Source: G963665925 sp050596425
GTDB taxonomy: Bacteria > Bacillota > Clostridia > Peptostreptococcales > Acidaminobacteraceae
Length of the DNA: 64,000 nucleotides
Direction: 5' to 3'
Assembly (NCBI RefSeq): GCF_050596425.1
Contig: NZ_CP192292.1
Location: 4,216,001-4,280,000, forward strand
How positions within the stretch are numbered: the stretch's first letter is position 1; every line of letters begins with the position of its first letter. Under the pieces are notes generated by a model. The model was not told the origin of the DNA. It saw nothing but the letters and a program-made list of their open reading frames with translations, and made no database searches. Positions 16,666-25,520 of this stretch are shown here, piece by piece. The translations under genes and the position numbers were made by a program.

Positions 16666-17127
16666 TTATCCGTTTTTTCTTTGGTTCATTTGTTTTTGAT
16701 AGGCCCCTGTCACTCGACTGCCTTGTTTCTTTGTCATAAGTTGACTGCCTAAAGAACCTTGATATTCCCTGCGCAGGGCATTCAGGCTTTCCTCTGAGGC
16801 TTCAATATTAGACTCTAGCTCCTTTATTTTACCCACAGTGTTCTGTAGGTCAGAAAGCGAGGGATGCTCGCTTGTATCGATTTCTGTGAGCTTAGAGATA
16901 CCTTCTCTGTCAAGAACATGCCCGTAAAACTTCAGAAATTCAATATCAAGGGCAAGCATTTTTTCTTCTAGGACTGATCGTATTTGATCTATAGCCCCAA
17001 CCTCCGTCGTTGACTGTTTTTTTGTGAAATAGGTTTCATCCTCAATCAGCTGAGATTTTTCCTTCATAATATGTAATTTCTCAGCTGATAATTGTATCAG
17101 CTTTTTTATTGCTTTTTTGGTATCCAT
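16666..17127 (-). CDS. Coiled-coil protein at the end of the flagellar island
   Basis: Unrecognised 153-residue, strongly charged, helical protein with coiled-coil character over most of its length (AIKKLIQLSAEKLHIMKEK, then KIKELESNIEASEESLNALR). I chose the ATG at 17127, preceded by GGGAG and eight bases. It follows neuC by about 190 bases on the same strand. Size and helical make-up resemble flagellar export chaperones of the FlgN/FliT kind. There is no sequence signature, and a FlgN-like gene already exists at 45.2 kb. A chaperone role is a guess from context. Confidence 0.65.
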   Translation of the reverse strand: MDTKKAIKKLIQLSAEKLHIMKEKSQLIEDETYFTKKQSTTEVGAIDQIRSVLEEKMLALDIEFLKFYGHVLDREGISKLTEIDTSEHPSLSDLQNTVGKIKELESNIEASEESLNALRREYQGSLGSQLMTKKQGSRVTGAYQKQMNQRKNG

Positions 17128-17315
17128 AGGATCGTCTCCCATCAGTCTATGGCACACGTTACAAATCATCTCTTACCACTTTTTAATCACTTGTCTAAAT
17201 AATTCATCATTTTCGTATAATATATACCACAGATTCTGATTTTGTAACGGGTTAAGCTCATTTTTCGAACGTGGGTTTGGGGATTTAATGGTTTTGTAAT
17301 AATTAACGAATATAA

Positions 17316-18473
17316 TTATAGGTCATAAAATTTTTTTTGAATTTCTATCCCTTGCTCTAACTGAGCCATAATTATTCTAAAGATTTCAAATGATGTCCCT
17401 TTTTTTTCATATGGATTATCTGTCTTTTTAAGTTGTTCTAAGAAATCATGATTCATAGCTTTTTCAATTGCCAGTTTTATACTTTCTGATTTGCATTCAA
17501 CATCAATTACGCTTTTTGATCGAACTCTACCTTTTTGTCTATCCCCAATATTGACAGTTGGGATTTTAAAAGAGGGGACTTCAATTATGCCACTAGATGA
17601 ATTTCCGATTACCGCACTAGCATAGCTAACTAAGTTTAAGTACCTCAAACTACCTAATGATGCATATAGTTTTGAATTGTGGGGATGCTTTGATATATAT
17701 TCATCAATAGCATCGTTAATAATAGTACCAGAGGTATCTGCATTTGCCTTGGTAAAAACTAAGAAATAGTCACCATAGTGACTCAGGGCAGTCAACAACT
17801 CTGAAATTTGCGCCTGGGGTGTTTGATATGATAATGTCTCTGGATGATATGTGACCAAAAGAACTTTTTTGCTTAAAGGTATCGACAAATCTTTATAAAG
17901 TGTTGGTTTATCAATCCTTTTGACATTCAGAACATTCTCTACACCCACAGCTCCAACATTCCATACATATTCAGGCTTCTCCCCCAGCTGAATTATTCTC
18001 TCCCGATATTCATCTGTTGATGCAAAATGTAAATGACTCATTTTAGTAATCGAGTGCCTAAAACATTCATCCATAGCGCCCTCTGTCACTTCCCCTCCAT
18101 GGAGATGTGCTATTGGAATTCTATGTATAGTTGCTGCCATGGCCATAGAAAAAATTTCAAATCTATCACCCAACACAACAATTAAATCCGGATTTATTTC
18201 ACTAAGTGCCGACGACATCCCTTTCATAGCATTAGATGCAGAGCGGCATATATCATTCGCTGTATCTCCGTCTTCAAGTATGTGAATCTTCTGACTCACA
18301 TCAAATCCATCACTTAATATCTCGTTAATTGTATAGCCGTGTTTCTGAGATAAGTGTGAACCTGTGACAATCACCTGTAAGTTAAACTCCTCTGAATTCC
18401 TAAAATGAATCATTACAGGTTTTAGTAAACTATAATCCGCTCTTGAACTTGTCACGAATGCAATTTTCTTCAT
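17316..18473 (-). CDS. neuC: UDP-GlcNAc-type 2-epimerase, hydrolysing (NeuC/LegG)
   Basis: Hydrolysing 2-epimerase of 385 residues that releases a free 2-epimerised hexose for nonulosonic acid synthesis. Features: GT-B-like fold, LIVVLGDRFEIFSMAMAA, HLHGGEVTEGAMDE, the THPE-like motif as TYHPETLS, and the nucleotide-binding end GNSSSGIIEVPSFKIPTVNIG. Together with the legB- and legC-like genes 10 kb upstream, the likely substrate is a GDP-linked 2,4-diacetamido-trideoxyhexose as in legionaminic acid synthesis. UDP-GlcNAc (sialic acid route) cannot be excluded. The start overlaps the neuB stop by four bases (ATGA), so translation is coupled. Confidence 0.93.
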   Translation of the reverse strand: MKKIAFVTSSRADYSLLKPVMIHFRNSEEFNLQVIVTGSHLSQKHGYTINEILSDGFDVSQKIHILEDGDTANDICRSASNAMKGMSSALSEINPDLIVVLGDRFEIFSMAMAATIHRIPIAHLHGGEVTEGAMDECFRHSITKMSHLHFASTDEYRERIIQLGEKPEYVWNVGAVGVENVLNVKRIDKPTLYKDLSIPLSKKVLLVTYHPETLSYQTPQAQISELLTALSHYGDYFLVFTKANADTSGTIINDAIDEYISKHPHNSKLYASLGSLRYLNLVSYASAVIGNSSSGIIEVPSFKIPTVNIGDRQKGRVRSKSVIDVECKSESIKLAIEKAMNHDFLEQLKKTDNPYEKKGTSFEIFRIIMAQLEQGIEIQKKFYDL

Positions 18474-19468
18474 AACTTAATCATCTCATCTTTATTTATA
18501 TTCTCCTTAGCAACTTTCCCAATAACATCATTCCACATCATTGGAGACAGTCCGCTTCCGGGTCTTTTAACCGTTAAGTTTTCTTCACTGAAAACATCAC
18601 CTTGCATTATATTGCACTTTGCCACAATACTTTTACGCGCAGCTATCATATTTTTTGTTTCTGATAGGCTTGGCTTTTTTATACCGTCACCAATACTTTG
18701 CTCAATATTGCGTATAGCAGAAACCAATGCTCTAAGTTCATCAGGGTCAAGACTAGCTTTGTGGTCTGGTCCAGGCAATGACTTATCAATTGTAAAATGT
18801 TTTTCAATAACACTTGCCCCTCTTGCAACAGCCGCCACAGATACTTCGATTCCAAGGGTATGATCAGAATAGCCCACTGGCACTCCAAAAACTTCGTTAA
18901 TGGTGTTCATAGCCTTTAAGTTGACATCTTTATAAGGCGTTGGATACTCTGTATTGCAGTGCAAAACAGTCAATTCACGAGTTCCGTGTTTTCTTAGAAC
19001 TTCTATCGCCAATTCAACATCTTCTAAAGTTGACATTCCAGTTGACATAACTACAGGTTTTTTCGTTAAGCCAATCTCTCTTAATAGGGGATAATTAACG
19101 ATCTCACCCGATGGGATTTTTATAAAGTCTACGTCAAGATCAACAAGCAATTGTAAGCTTTGAATATCAAAAGGTGACGACATAAACTTAACACCTTTTT
19201 TATTACAGTATTCTATCAATACCCTATGTAAATCTGCACTCAATTCCAGCCTTTTAAGCATATCAAATTGACTTTCATCATCTCCGGATTCACCCAACTG
19301 ATAGGGGGCTTTCTGTGCATAACTTGTTAGTAGACTTTCTGCTTTAAAAGTTTGGAATTTAACATAATCCACGCCAGCATCAGCAGCTATATCAATGAGG
19401 GCCTTGGCTAAATCAATGTCGCCATTATGATTTACACCCGCCTCAGCAATAATCATTGTCTTCGTCAT
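18470..19468 (-). CDS. neuB: Nonulosonic acid synthase (NeuB/LegI family)
   Basis: Condenses a 6-carbon amino sugar with phosphoenolpyruvate to a nine-carbon sialic-type acid. 332 residues. It has the TIM-barrel domain with AGVNHNGDIDLA, YVKFQTF, KFMSSPFD, FIKIPSGEI, LHCNTEYPTPY, VGYSDHTLGIE and EKHFTID, all canonical NeuB motifs. A C-terminal SAF (antifreeze-like) domain spans about 270-332. The start overlaps the stop of the acetyltransferase gene (ATGA) and is preceded by AAAGGAGTAAAAACC. It differs from the degenerate NeuB-like paralogue at 24.5 kb, so this is probably the working synthase. Confidence 0.96.
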   Translation of the reverse strand: MTKTMIIAEAGVNHNGDIDLAKALIDIAADAGVDYVKFQTFKAESLLTSYAQKAPYQLGESGDDESQFDMLKRLELSADLHRVLIEYCNKKGVKFMSSPFDIQSLQLLVDLDVDFIKIPSGEIVNYPLLREIGLTKKPVVMSTGMSTLEDVELAIEVLRKHGTRELTVLHCNTEYPTPYKDVNLKAMNTINEVFGVPVGYSDHTLGIEVSVAAVARGASVIEKHFTIDKSLPGPDHKASLDPDELRALVSAIRNIEQSIGDGIKKPSLSETKNMIAARKSIVAKCNIMQGDVFSEENLTVKRPGSGLSPMMWNDVIGKVAKENINKDEMIKL

Positions 19469-20091
19469 TGGTTTTTACTCCTTTGCTTTGCAGGAACACC
19501 ATATACAATAACATTGTCTGGAATATTATCTACAACAGATGCACCCATTCCAACAATGCAATTAGATCCTATGATAATGTTGTTTCTTACACATGCGCCC
19601 AGACCAATTAGCGTATCCTTGCCAACTTTAACTTGACCTCCCGTTACACTTCTTGGTGCGAAATGGACATTGTCTTCTATTGTATTATCATGTTCAATTA
19701 TGGCACCACTGTTTATAATACAATGTCTACCAATAATCGCTCCTGGATTAATGACAGCCTGTGGAAAAACAACTGTTCCGTCACCAATCATAGTTTTTGG
19801 ACTTATATTCGCCGATTTATGGATGACAGTTGCAAACTTCACATTATAGCTCTCATACAAAGAAAATAATTTTCTCCTTAATTGAGTATCCCCAATGCCA
19901 ATAATGAATTGGACATTGGGGTATATTTTAATTATATCTGAAATTGAATCATCCGTTCCAAGGTGCTTTAAGTGAATGCCTCTATCAAATCGATCTATAT
20001 ATCCAAGAACATTCTGAGTATTGTTACTCTCTATGCATTCCTCGATTACTTTTCCATGTCCACCATAGCCAATTATTATAACCTGAGTCAT
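19465..20091 (-). CDS. neuD: NeuD/PglD-family sugar O- or N-acetyltransferase
   Basis: Left-handed beta-helix acyltransferase of 208 residues. The N-terminal Rossmann-like nucleotide-sugar-binding part reads MTQVIIIGYGGHGKVIEE. From about residue 95 hexapeptide repeats follow (KTMIGDGTVVFPQAVINPGA, then SGAIIEHDNTIEDN with the catalytic His), ending in IIIGSNCIVGMGASVV. In legionaminic or bacillosamine routes such enzymes acetylate the C4 amino group. I chose the ATG two bases after the fliS stop, with GGAG inside the fliS end, so translation is coupled to fliS. Substrate assignment is inferred from the neighbouring neuB and neuC. Confidence 0.93.
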   Translation of the reverse strand: MTQVIIIGYGGHGKVIEECIESNNTQNVLGYIDRFDRGIHLKHLGTDDSISDIIKIYPNVQFIIGIGDTQLRRKLFSLYESYNVKFATVIHKSANISPKTMIGDGTVVFPQAVINPGAIIGRHCIINSGAIIEHDNTIEDNVHFAPRSVTGGQVKVGKDTLIGLGACVRNNIIIGSNCIVGMGASVVDNIPDNVIVYGVPAKQRSKNQ

Positions 20092-20092
20092 T

Positions 20093-20575
20093 TTATTCTC
20101 CTGATTCACTTTTAGCAATTTCCATAGCTTGCTTCCATGTATCTCGAAACTCTTCACTCATGACTAAAACCTCTTTAAGAATATCGTTACTTTTTTCAAT
20201 ATTAGCTTCTGCTAATCTGTATAATACATAGTCATAAAGTTGATCCAAATTTTCACTGATTTCATACTCTTTGTCTAAAGTTGATTGTAGTTCACTATAA
20301 ATAGCTCCAGCTCTAAGAATTGCATTTGATGTTTTTTCAATTAAGCCTTCATCATTAAACAAAATAGCCTGATTAATAAATTTAATTGCACCCTCATACA
20401 ACATCAGGGTTAACTCTTCAGAAGATGCCGACAACACCTTTTGCTCTAAATACTGGTTAGCGTTGTTTGAAGATAAATCCTGTTTTTTAGTAGAATTTCT
20501 AGGATTAAGTGTTGACTTTCGAAGCACGGCAGCCCCTTTCGGTTTAGCATAATTATATGGATTTAAAACAGCCAT
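20093..20575 (-). CDS. fliS: Flagellar export chaperone FliS
   Basis: FliS binds the C-terminal helices of flagellin in the cytoplasm and hands it to the export gate. 160 residues, slightly longer than the usual 120-135 because of a 40-residue N-terminal extension. Core motifs: NQYLEQKVLSASSEELTLMLYEGAIKFINQA and LDYVLYRL-like LYDYVLYRLAEANIEKS. AGGAGAGCCTT precedes ATG. It lies between the FliT-like gene and neuD in one operon. The long N terminus (MAVLNPYNYAKPKGAAVLRK) resembles that of several clostridial FliS proteins. Confidence 0.93.
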   Translation of the reverse strand: MAVLNPYNYAKPKGAAVLRKSTLNPRNSTKKQDLSSNNANQYLEQKVLSASSEELTLMLYEGAIKFINQAILFNDEGLIEKTSNAILRAGAIYSELQSTLDKEYEISENLDQLYDYVLYRLAEANIEKSNDILKEVLVMSEEFRDTWKQAMEIAKSESGE

Positions 20576-20589
20576 AAGGCTCTCCTTTC

Positions 20590-20958
20590 CTATTTTGATT
20601 TGTCAATAAAAACACCTTGACTACTATAATCTTTTGTATAGTAATTCTTCACTTTAGAATGCTTCCGTAGTTTTGCTTGAGAAGCATGAACTTTTGACAA
20701 ATCCTGATCAAGATGTTTCTTGTATTCTTTCATTGCGCTTTCAATCTTATTTTCAATATCTATTATTCTTTTTCGATAGAGTTCTTTTTCACTCTCTTCA
20801 ACACTTGAAAAAAAATTTTCAGTATCTCCAATATTCTTGAGTAACTTTCCTCTATCCTCCAAAGCTTTTTCAAAAATATTATACTTATGAACTTTCAAGG
20901 ACTGATACATAACATCCGTTAATCTAACATATTCATTCAACAACATTTTAGCATTCAT
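20590..20958 (-). CDS. FliT-like flagellar chaperone
   Basis: Small helical protein of 122 residues located exactly between fliD and fliS, where fliT lies in many Firmicutes. The sequence is rich in Lys and Glu and predicted to be almost all helix (LLNEYVRLTDVMYQSLKVHK, then KIESAMKEYKKHLDQDL). FliT proteins guard FliD before export. Sequence similarity of this family is low, so the call rests mainly on position, size and helicity. ATG is preceded by GGTGGTTGT. Thirteen bases separate it from fliD. Confidence 0.7.
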   Translation of the reverse strand: MNAKMLLNEYVRLTDVMYQSLKVHKYNIFEKALEDRGKLLKNIGDTENFFSSVEESEKELYRKRIIDIENKIESAMKEYKKHLDQDLSKVHASQAKLRKHSKVKNYYTKDYSSQGVFIDKSK

Positions 20959-20970
20959 ACAACCACCATT

Positions 20971-22848
20971 TTATCCTAGCTGTGACATTAGAGAACTACT
21001 TTGAGCCTGTAACTCCGCTAAAGCTGATTCCATGTTACCAAACTTAATATACAATGAATCTTCCATGTCATAATAGCTATCCCAAAGGCTGTCAATCTTG
21101 TCTTCATAGTCAACAATCAAAGATGACAAAAGATTTTTTGTACTGGTAACATCACCTTCCATACCAGCTTTTTCAAGAAGGGTACCTTTGACTCCAGTTG
21201 AGTCTCTAGTAATCCTAATATTATTCTGAATGATGTCATAAAGTCTATTAGCGACACCGTTCTCATTATATCTTTCTGAAATATTCTCGGTATCAAGGTA
21301 TTCTTTATCGGATTCATTGGTAAACAGCTTTACTACTTCGCTATAATTATTTTCTAAAGCATCATCTAACTTATCTTCATCTACAACGAGTTTACCACCA
21401 TCTTTATAATTCGCAGTCGTTGTAATACCTATATCAGCTAAGTTTAAGTCAACACCATCAACTGATTCATAAAGCGCTAGTCTCATAGAAGTCAGCATTT
21501 TTTGTAATGAAGAGTCATTTCTAAGCAAGCCTTTCTTTGCAGTAGTCTCCCACTTCTCCACTTCGTCATCTGATAATGATTCCTTTTCTTCGCTAGTCAG
21601 TGGTTCATAATCATAATTTTTCTTTTCTGTAAGTTTTCCATTCACCATTTCAACAAGTCCATTGTATGTTTCTACAAACTTATTGATTTTTTCTTTTATA
21701 TCACTTGTGTCAATATTTACTTTTATTTCTATATCACCATCTACACCATCATATAATTCATTGAGTGAATACTGAACACCTTCAACACTAAAATTATTAG
21801 ACGATTTTACAATTGTTGCTCCATTAATTTCTAAAACTGCATTGTCAGCTTCGGTATGATGTGCCACATCATCCACGAAACCAAATGTACTCATAAATGA
21901 ACTACTCATGGATACGGTATTTGCTGTTCCGAAGTCCTCAGCTCTAATTGTAAACTTATCTGTTGTACTATTATAAAAAAACTCTGCATCCATATCTTCA
22001 TTTGAGGATATCGCTTCTGAAAGATCCGATATCGTACTAGCTTCCGTAATCCCAATATCTTCTAAAGAGACTCCATTTATAGTCATCGATGCCAGATCAT
22101 CATTGCTAATATAGAATAATTGAAGCAAACTCTTATCTTCATAGTCAGTTGAAGATTCACCCGAGTTAAAGCCTAACCAATCTAACTCTGACGAATTCCC
22201 ATCCGTTTCCATTATGGTGACATCGCTGCCATCCATCCTAAAATATATTGCATCATCACTAGGATCCACATTCACTACACCTGAATAATCTGTTCCAAAT
22301 TGAGCCACGATTTCATCATCTATTAACTGGGCTAAGTCTTCTTTCGTTGTAATACCTGATGTATCAGGAATAGATATTGTTTTATTATTTCCATCGATCG
22401 TTAAGCTAAACTCTAAAGAAGATGGCATTGTTGAAAAGTTAAAATGATCCCCTGATAAATCTCCAATTCCTGTTCTATCAGTAACCCATTCATCTTGAGT
22501 TGCCAATTGAGAAATACTTCCAATTGTATGAGAGTATGTTTTAATTTCTGATGTACCACTGGCACTAACATATGATACATCTTCACCATTAACTTGAACA
22601 CTCTCACTATATGCACTAAATGCACTAGCTGATCTAAAATTAGTATCTGCACTCAAAAAGTCAAAGTACTCCTCTTTGAATGCGCGAATACCGTTAATAA
22701 CTTCTCTATATGCCTCTTGCTCCCATTCAACAAGTGTTTTCTGTTTTTCAACATTATCAATTTTTGATTGCTCAAGCTTCATTAAGTCTTTGATCATCGA
22801 ATCTGTATCGATACCACTTGTAAGACCTGTAATTCTTGTAACAGACAT
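20971..22848 (-). CDS. fliD: Flagellar filament cap protein FliD
   Basis: Forms the cap at the filament tip that folds incoming flagellin. 625 residues, longer than the common 450-500 because of an enlarged middle. N-terminal FliD domain: SVTRITGLTSGIDTDSMIKDLMKLEQSKID. Several flagellin-hook IN-like segments follow in the middle (for example LEINGATIVKSSNNFSVEGV). The C-terminal FliD domain (about 370-625) includes INKFVETYNGLVEMVNGKL, and the protein ends YIKFGNMESALAELQAQ. The ATG two codons into the open frame is preceded by AAGGTGGTGTGGAA and is used. It follows flaG by 31 bases. Confidence 0.95.
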   Translation of the reverse strand: MSVTRITGLTSGIDTDSMIKDLMKLEQSKIDNVEKQKTLVEWEQEAYREVINGIRAFKEEYFDFLSADTNFRSASAFSAYSESVQVNGEDVSYVSASGTSEIKTYSHTIGSISQLATQDEWVTDRTGIGDLSGDHFNFSTMPSSLEFSLTIDGNNKTISIPDTSGITTKEDLAQLIDDEIVAQFGTDYSGVVNVDPSDDAIYFRMDGSDVTIMETDGNSSELDWLGFNSGESSTDYEDKSLLQLFYISNDDLASMTINGVSLEDIGITEASTISDLSEAISSNEDMDAEFFYNSTTDKFTIRAEDFGTANTVSMSSSFMSTFGFVDDVAHHTEADNAVLEINGATIVKSSNNFSVEGVQYSLNELYDGVDGDIEIKVNIDTSDIKEKINKFVETYNGLVEMVNGKLTEKKNYDYEPLTSEEKESLSDDEVEKWETTAKKGLLRNDSSLQKMLTSMRLALYESVDGVDLNLADIGITTTANYKDGGKLVVDEDKLDDALENNYSEVVKLFTNESDKEYLDTENISERYNENGVANRLYDIIQNNIRITRDSTGVKGTLLEKAGMEGDVTSTKNLLSSLIVDYEDKIDSLWDSYYDMEDSLYIKFGNMESALAELQAQSSSLMSQLG

Positions 22849-22879
22849 TTCCACACCACCTTATTAACTAAGCGTTCCT

Positions 22880-23272
22880 CTATGCCTTTTCGTCAACGAA
22901 TAAACCTGCAAGCTCCCACATTTTTGCAATCATATCTTGAATTTTCTTTGGAGGAAACTCGCGAATAACCTCATCTGTCTTTGAATCCTTCATTACATAC
23001 ATGATTGCACGAGTTTTCTCATGAACAGATCTCTCAATATACCTATTATAGTTTTCAAGGGTTTTATTAGCTTGCTCCACAGATTTCTCTAACATCTCAT
23101 CGTCTATCACGACTTTGTCTTCTTTATTTCCATCCATGTTCATCTGATTGATCTTATCACTTTTTGATATGGTACGTTCATTATCAACAGTGCCTCTAAT
23201 ATCAGCTTTTGTAACATTGGCACCTTCTAGTCTTTGTGCAACATTCATAACATTAACATCTGAAATTTTCAT
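22880..23272 (-). CDS. flaG: Flagellar protein FlaG
   Basis: FlaG-family protein of 130 residues, usually encoded just before fliD and thought to influence filament length. The conserved C-terminal half is clear: NRYIERSVHEKTRAIMYVMKD, then TDEVIREFPPKKIQDMIAKM. The N-terminal 60 residues are polar and low in conservation. AGGAGGGAGACT precedes ATG. It is the first gene of the operon flaG-fliD-fliT-like-fliS-neuD-neuB-neuC, and a sigma-28 promoter lies 30 bases upstream. Confidence 0.93.
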   Translation of the reverse strand: MKISDVNVMNVAQRLEGANVTKADIRGTVDNERTISKSDKINQMNMDGNKEDKVVIDDEMLEKSVEQANKTLENYNRYIERSVHEKTRAIMYVMKDSKTDEVIREFPPKKIQDMIAKMWELAGLFVDEKA

Positions 23273-23302
23273 AGTCTCCCTCCTAGCAATCTTCTATTAA
23301 TT

Positions 23303-23329
23303 ATATCGGCATTTCTTGGCATCACTTTA
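23303..23329 (-). promoter_or_regulatory. Sigma-28 promoter of flaG operon
   Basis: The minus strand reads TAAA, 15 bases, then GCCGATAT. This matches the flagellar sigma-28 (SigD/FliA) consensus TAAA-N15-GCCGATAA nearly perfectly. It lies about 30 bases before the flaG start. Confidence 0.88.
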
Positions 23330-23363
23330 GCAGTTTCTGTGTAATAATCCCTTATAAAAGAAA

Positions 23364-23416
23364 AACATCAAGAAATGAAAAAGTTACTATAACTTCTGAG
23401 CTCAAAACTTGATGTT
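23364..23416 (-). terminator. Terminator at end of glycosylation gene run
   Basis: Arms AACATCAAG and CTTGATGTT enclose an inner hairpin (AAGTTA TAG TAACTT on the minus strand) and are followed by TTTCTTTTATAAGG. It separates the zinc-ribbon gene from the flaG operon. Confidence 0.75.
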
Positions 23417-23434
23417 AAAGAGTATTGTATGATG

Positions 23435-23722
23435 TTATTTCGCAGTTTCGCCAGGCTTAGTTAATGAAAATCCTAATTTTAAAGCATTCATAAATATAGT
23501 TTGTCCACAATTATTGCATACAATTTTTACATATGGAATCACACTTTGATCTTCTTTTTCTTCCAAGTTTTCATTACTAGATGTATTTAACTCTCTTACT
23601 TCATATAATGCCTCAATAATTGTCCATTTATCGTTATTGCAAATGCTACAGTTCCTTGAATTTTTCCATACAGCGTTCATTTTTGATTTGACTGCATTTA
23701 ATTGACTCTGATTCATTTTCAT
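23435..23722 (-). CDS. Small four-cysteine zinc-ribbon-like protein
   Basis: Unrecognised 95-residue protein. Two Cys pairs, CSICNND near residue 24 and CNNCGQT near 75, are spaced like a zinc ribbon. Between them lies an acidic loop (SSNENLEEKEDQS). AGAGAGGAGTAAAACT precedes ATG. It starts 14 bases after the cytidylyltransferase gene and ends the glycosylation gene run before a terminator. No function can be assigned from sequence. The ribbon and the position suggest a regulatory or protein-binding part in the sugar pathway or flagellar assembly. Confidence 0.7.
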   Translation of the reverse strand: MKMNQSQLNAVKSKMNAVWKNSRNCSICNNDKWTIIEALYEVRELNTSSNENLEEKEDQSVIPYVKIVCNNCGQTIFMNALKLGFSLTKPGETAK

Positions 23723-23736
23723 AGTTTTACTCCTCT

Positions 23737-24456
23737 CTATACACCGAATGCTTTATATCTCTCATGCATTAGTTTTTCAGCTAAATGAAAATCCACAATA
23801 TCATTTATATCAATGGATTGAACTCTATCCATAACATAGCCTTTGACACTATTTATATTGAATACATACGCATTATCATCTAAATCTCTAAAGTAACTCC
23901 TCTTACTCACGTATAGAGCTGAATTGATTAGATAGCATGGTGGAACGTCTTGTCTTCTACTTGGTTTATTTTCAATCTTAACGTACTCCTCAAGCTCTTG
24001 ATTTTCATTCTCGGTAAACATAAAATAGGGATGACTCTCATAGACTCGTTGAACACCAATTACTGAGTCTACATTAGCTTCTTTTAGCATCAAAATTGAC
24101 TCATTAATTGTTTCATATGTTCGTAAGGGAGACGTTGGTTGTAAAAAAACAACTATATCAGGCGAATCCCCTTCGTCCTCTAAAAATGATAGTGCATGTT
24201 GAATCACCGATAATGATGAGGAGTTATCCTCAGCGTACTCCTTGGGTCTAATAAAAGGGATTTCTGCTCCATAGGATTCAGCTATTTTTGCAATTTCAGG
24301 ATCATCTGTCGATACAATGACCCTATCCACACAAGATTCTAAGGCGGCCTCTATTGTATAAAAAATGAGGGGCTTTCCTAAAAGCGATCTAATATTCTTC
24401 TTCTCAACGCCTTTGGACCCGCCCCGTGCTGGTATGATCGCTACAATATTGCTCAT
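23737..24456 (-). CDS. neuA: CMP-nonulosonate cytidylyltransferase (NeuA/LegF)
   Basis: Activates a sialic-type acid with CTP to the CMP-sugar used by flagellin glycosyltransferases. 239 residues. Hallmarks: AIIPARGGSKGVEKKNIRSL nucleotide-binding loop, VIVSTDDPEIAKIAE, FLQPTSPLRT and a C-terminal DINDIVDFHLAEKLM with metal-binding Asp. The ATG at 24456, preceded by GGAGGTTTCG, is preferred to an upstream TTG. It lies directly after the NeuB-like gene. Together with neuB and neuC 5 kb downstream it completes a CMP-legionaminate-type pathway. Confidence 0.94.
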   Translation of the reverse strand: MSNIVAIIPARGGSKGVEKKNIRSLLGKPLIFYTIEAALESCVDRVIVSTDDPEIAKIAESYGAEIPFIRPKEYAEDNSSSLSVIQHALSFLEDEGDSPDIVVFLQPTSPLRTYETINESILMLKEANVDSVIGVQRVYESHPYFMFTENENQELEEYVKIENKPSRRQDVPPCYLINSALYVSKRSYFRDLDDNAYVFNINSVKGYVMDRVQSIDINDIVDFHLAEKLMHERYKAFGV

Positions 24457-24471
24457 CGAAACCTCCAATTT

Positions 24472-25500
24472 CTATTCTTCAAACATTATTTTCTTAATTT
24501 GATCTTCATATTCGAAATCATCAACAAACCGTTTCCCAAGATACTTCTCAGCTTCTCCAAACTTATATGACTCTTCAGTTCTGTCCACTCGTTTAAACAT
24601 CACATGATTTTCAGATAAACACTCACCCTTTTTTACGCTTTCCGCTAGAACGGGAACTTTTCTCACTTTCAAATAGTTTTTTTCACCTTCAGAAAGACTT
24701 GGATTTCCATCACCTAAAAATGATCCAACCCTTTTCAACAACATTTTCATATCAACAAGTTTATGATTATTAATAGCTGTAATATAATCAGTACGTTCAA
24801 CACCTTCATCAATAACATAATGAATTTCTTGTACATTTGCACCTAAAGTATACGCTGACATAATCAACTCACTTTTTAACGAGCTGTTATACTCTGTATG
24901 GTCAGCATAAGCTATCTTCGTTTTGTATCGTTCTCTAAAATAAGGTATTTTCTTAAGATTAACTTCTTCTATTTTTGTCGGATAATTTTGAAATCCATAA
25001 ACCATCAAGGTTTCATTAATCTTTTTACTAAGCAAATAATTATAAACATTATCTAACTCTTCTATTTCAAAACCACTTATTCCAACTACAAACAACTTTT
25101 TATATTCATTAACAAAGTCAATTGCTTTATCCATCAAAGCTTTATCGTTGATGCAGGCTGCGTGAATTTCTATAGCGTCAACAAGTTCATTATTATTCAT
25201 GCAAAACTCAACAGATTCAAAATCATCTACGAGAACAATAACATCAAAACCACGTGCTTTTGATTTTACCAGAATCTCTTTCCACTCTTTTTCAGTCAAC
25301 AACCAGTTTTCAAGTAAATTGTAAACACTGTGCTTTTTCACCATATACTCATTCAAGTTAAACATCATATGAAATTTAACAGCATCTACTTCTTCTGAAA
25401 GCTGTGTTATTTGATCCATTAAATATATAGAATCACCCTCAAATGAATAGGCTGTTTCAGCTATCAGATATGGTTCATTCGTATAATAATTGCTTTTCAT
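24472..25500 (-). CDS. Divergent NeuB-family protein with altered active site
   Basis: NeuB-like protein of 342 residues with TIM-barrel and C-terminal SAF domain (about 275-340). Key synthase motifs are changed against the canonical paralogue at 18.5 kb. The KIPSGEI position reads EIHAACI, STGM reads GISGFE, LHCNTEYP reads YGFQNYP, GYSDHT reads AYADHT and EKHFT reads EIHYV. It may act on another substrate, or be a non-catalytic partner. AAGGAGAACGTT precedes ATG. It is placed between an SpsF-like transferase and the cytidylyltransferase, as in some spore-coat or flagellar sugar clusters. Confidence 0.85.
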   Translation of the reverse strand: MKSNYYTNEPYLIAETAYSFEGDSIYLMDQITQLSEEVDAVKFHMMFNLNEYMVKKHSVYNLLENWLLTEKEWKEILVKSKARGFDVIVLVDDFESVEFCMNNNELVDAIEIHAACINDKALMDKAIDFVNEYKKLFVVGISGFEIEELDNVYNYLLSKKINETLMVYGFQNYPTKIEEVNLKKIPYFRERYKTKIAYADHTEYNSSLKSELIMSAYTLGANVQEIHYVIDEGVERTDYITAINNHKLVDMKMLLKRVGSFLGDGNPSLSEGEKNYLKVRKVPVLAESVKKGECLSENHVMFKRVDRTEESYKFGEAEKYLGKRFVDDFEYEDQIKKIMFEE

Positions 25501-25520
25501 AACGTTCTCCTTGATCTATA

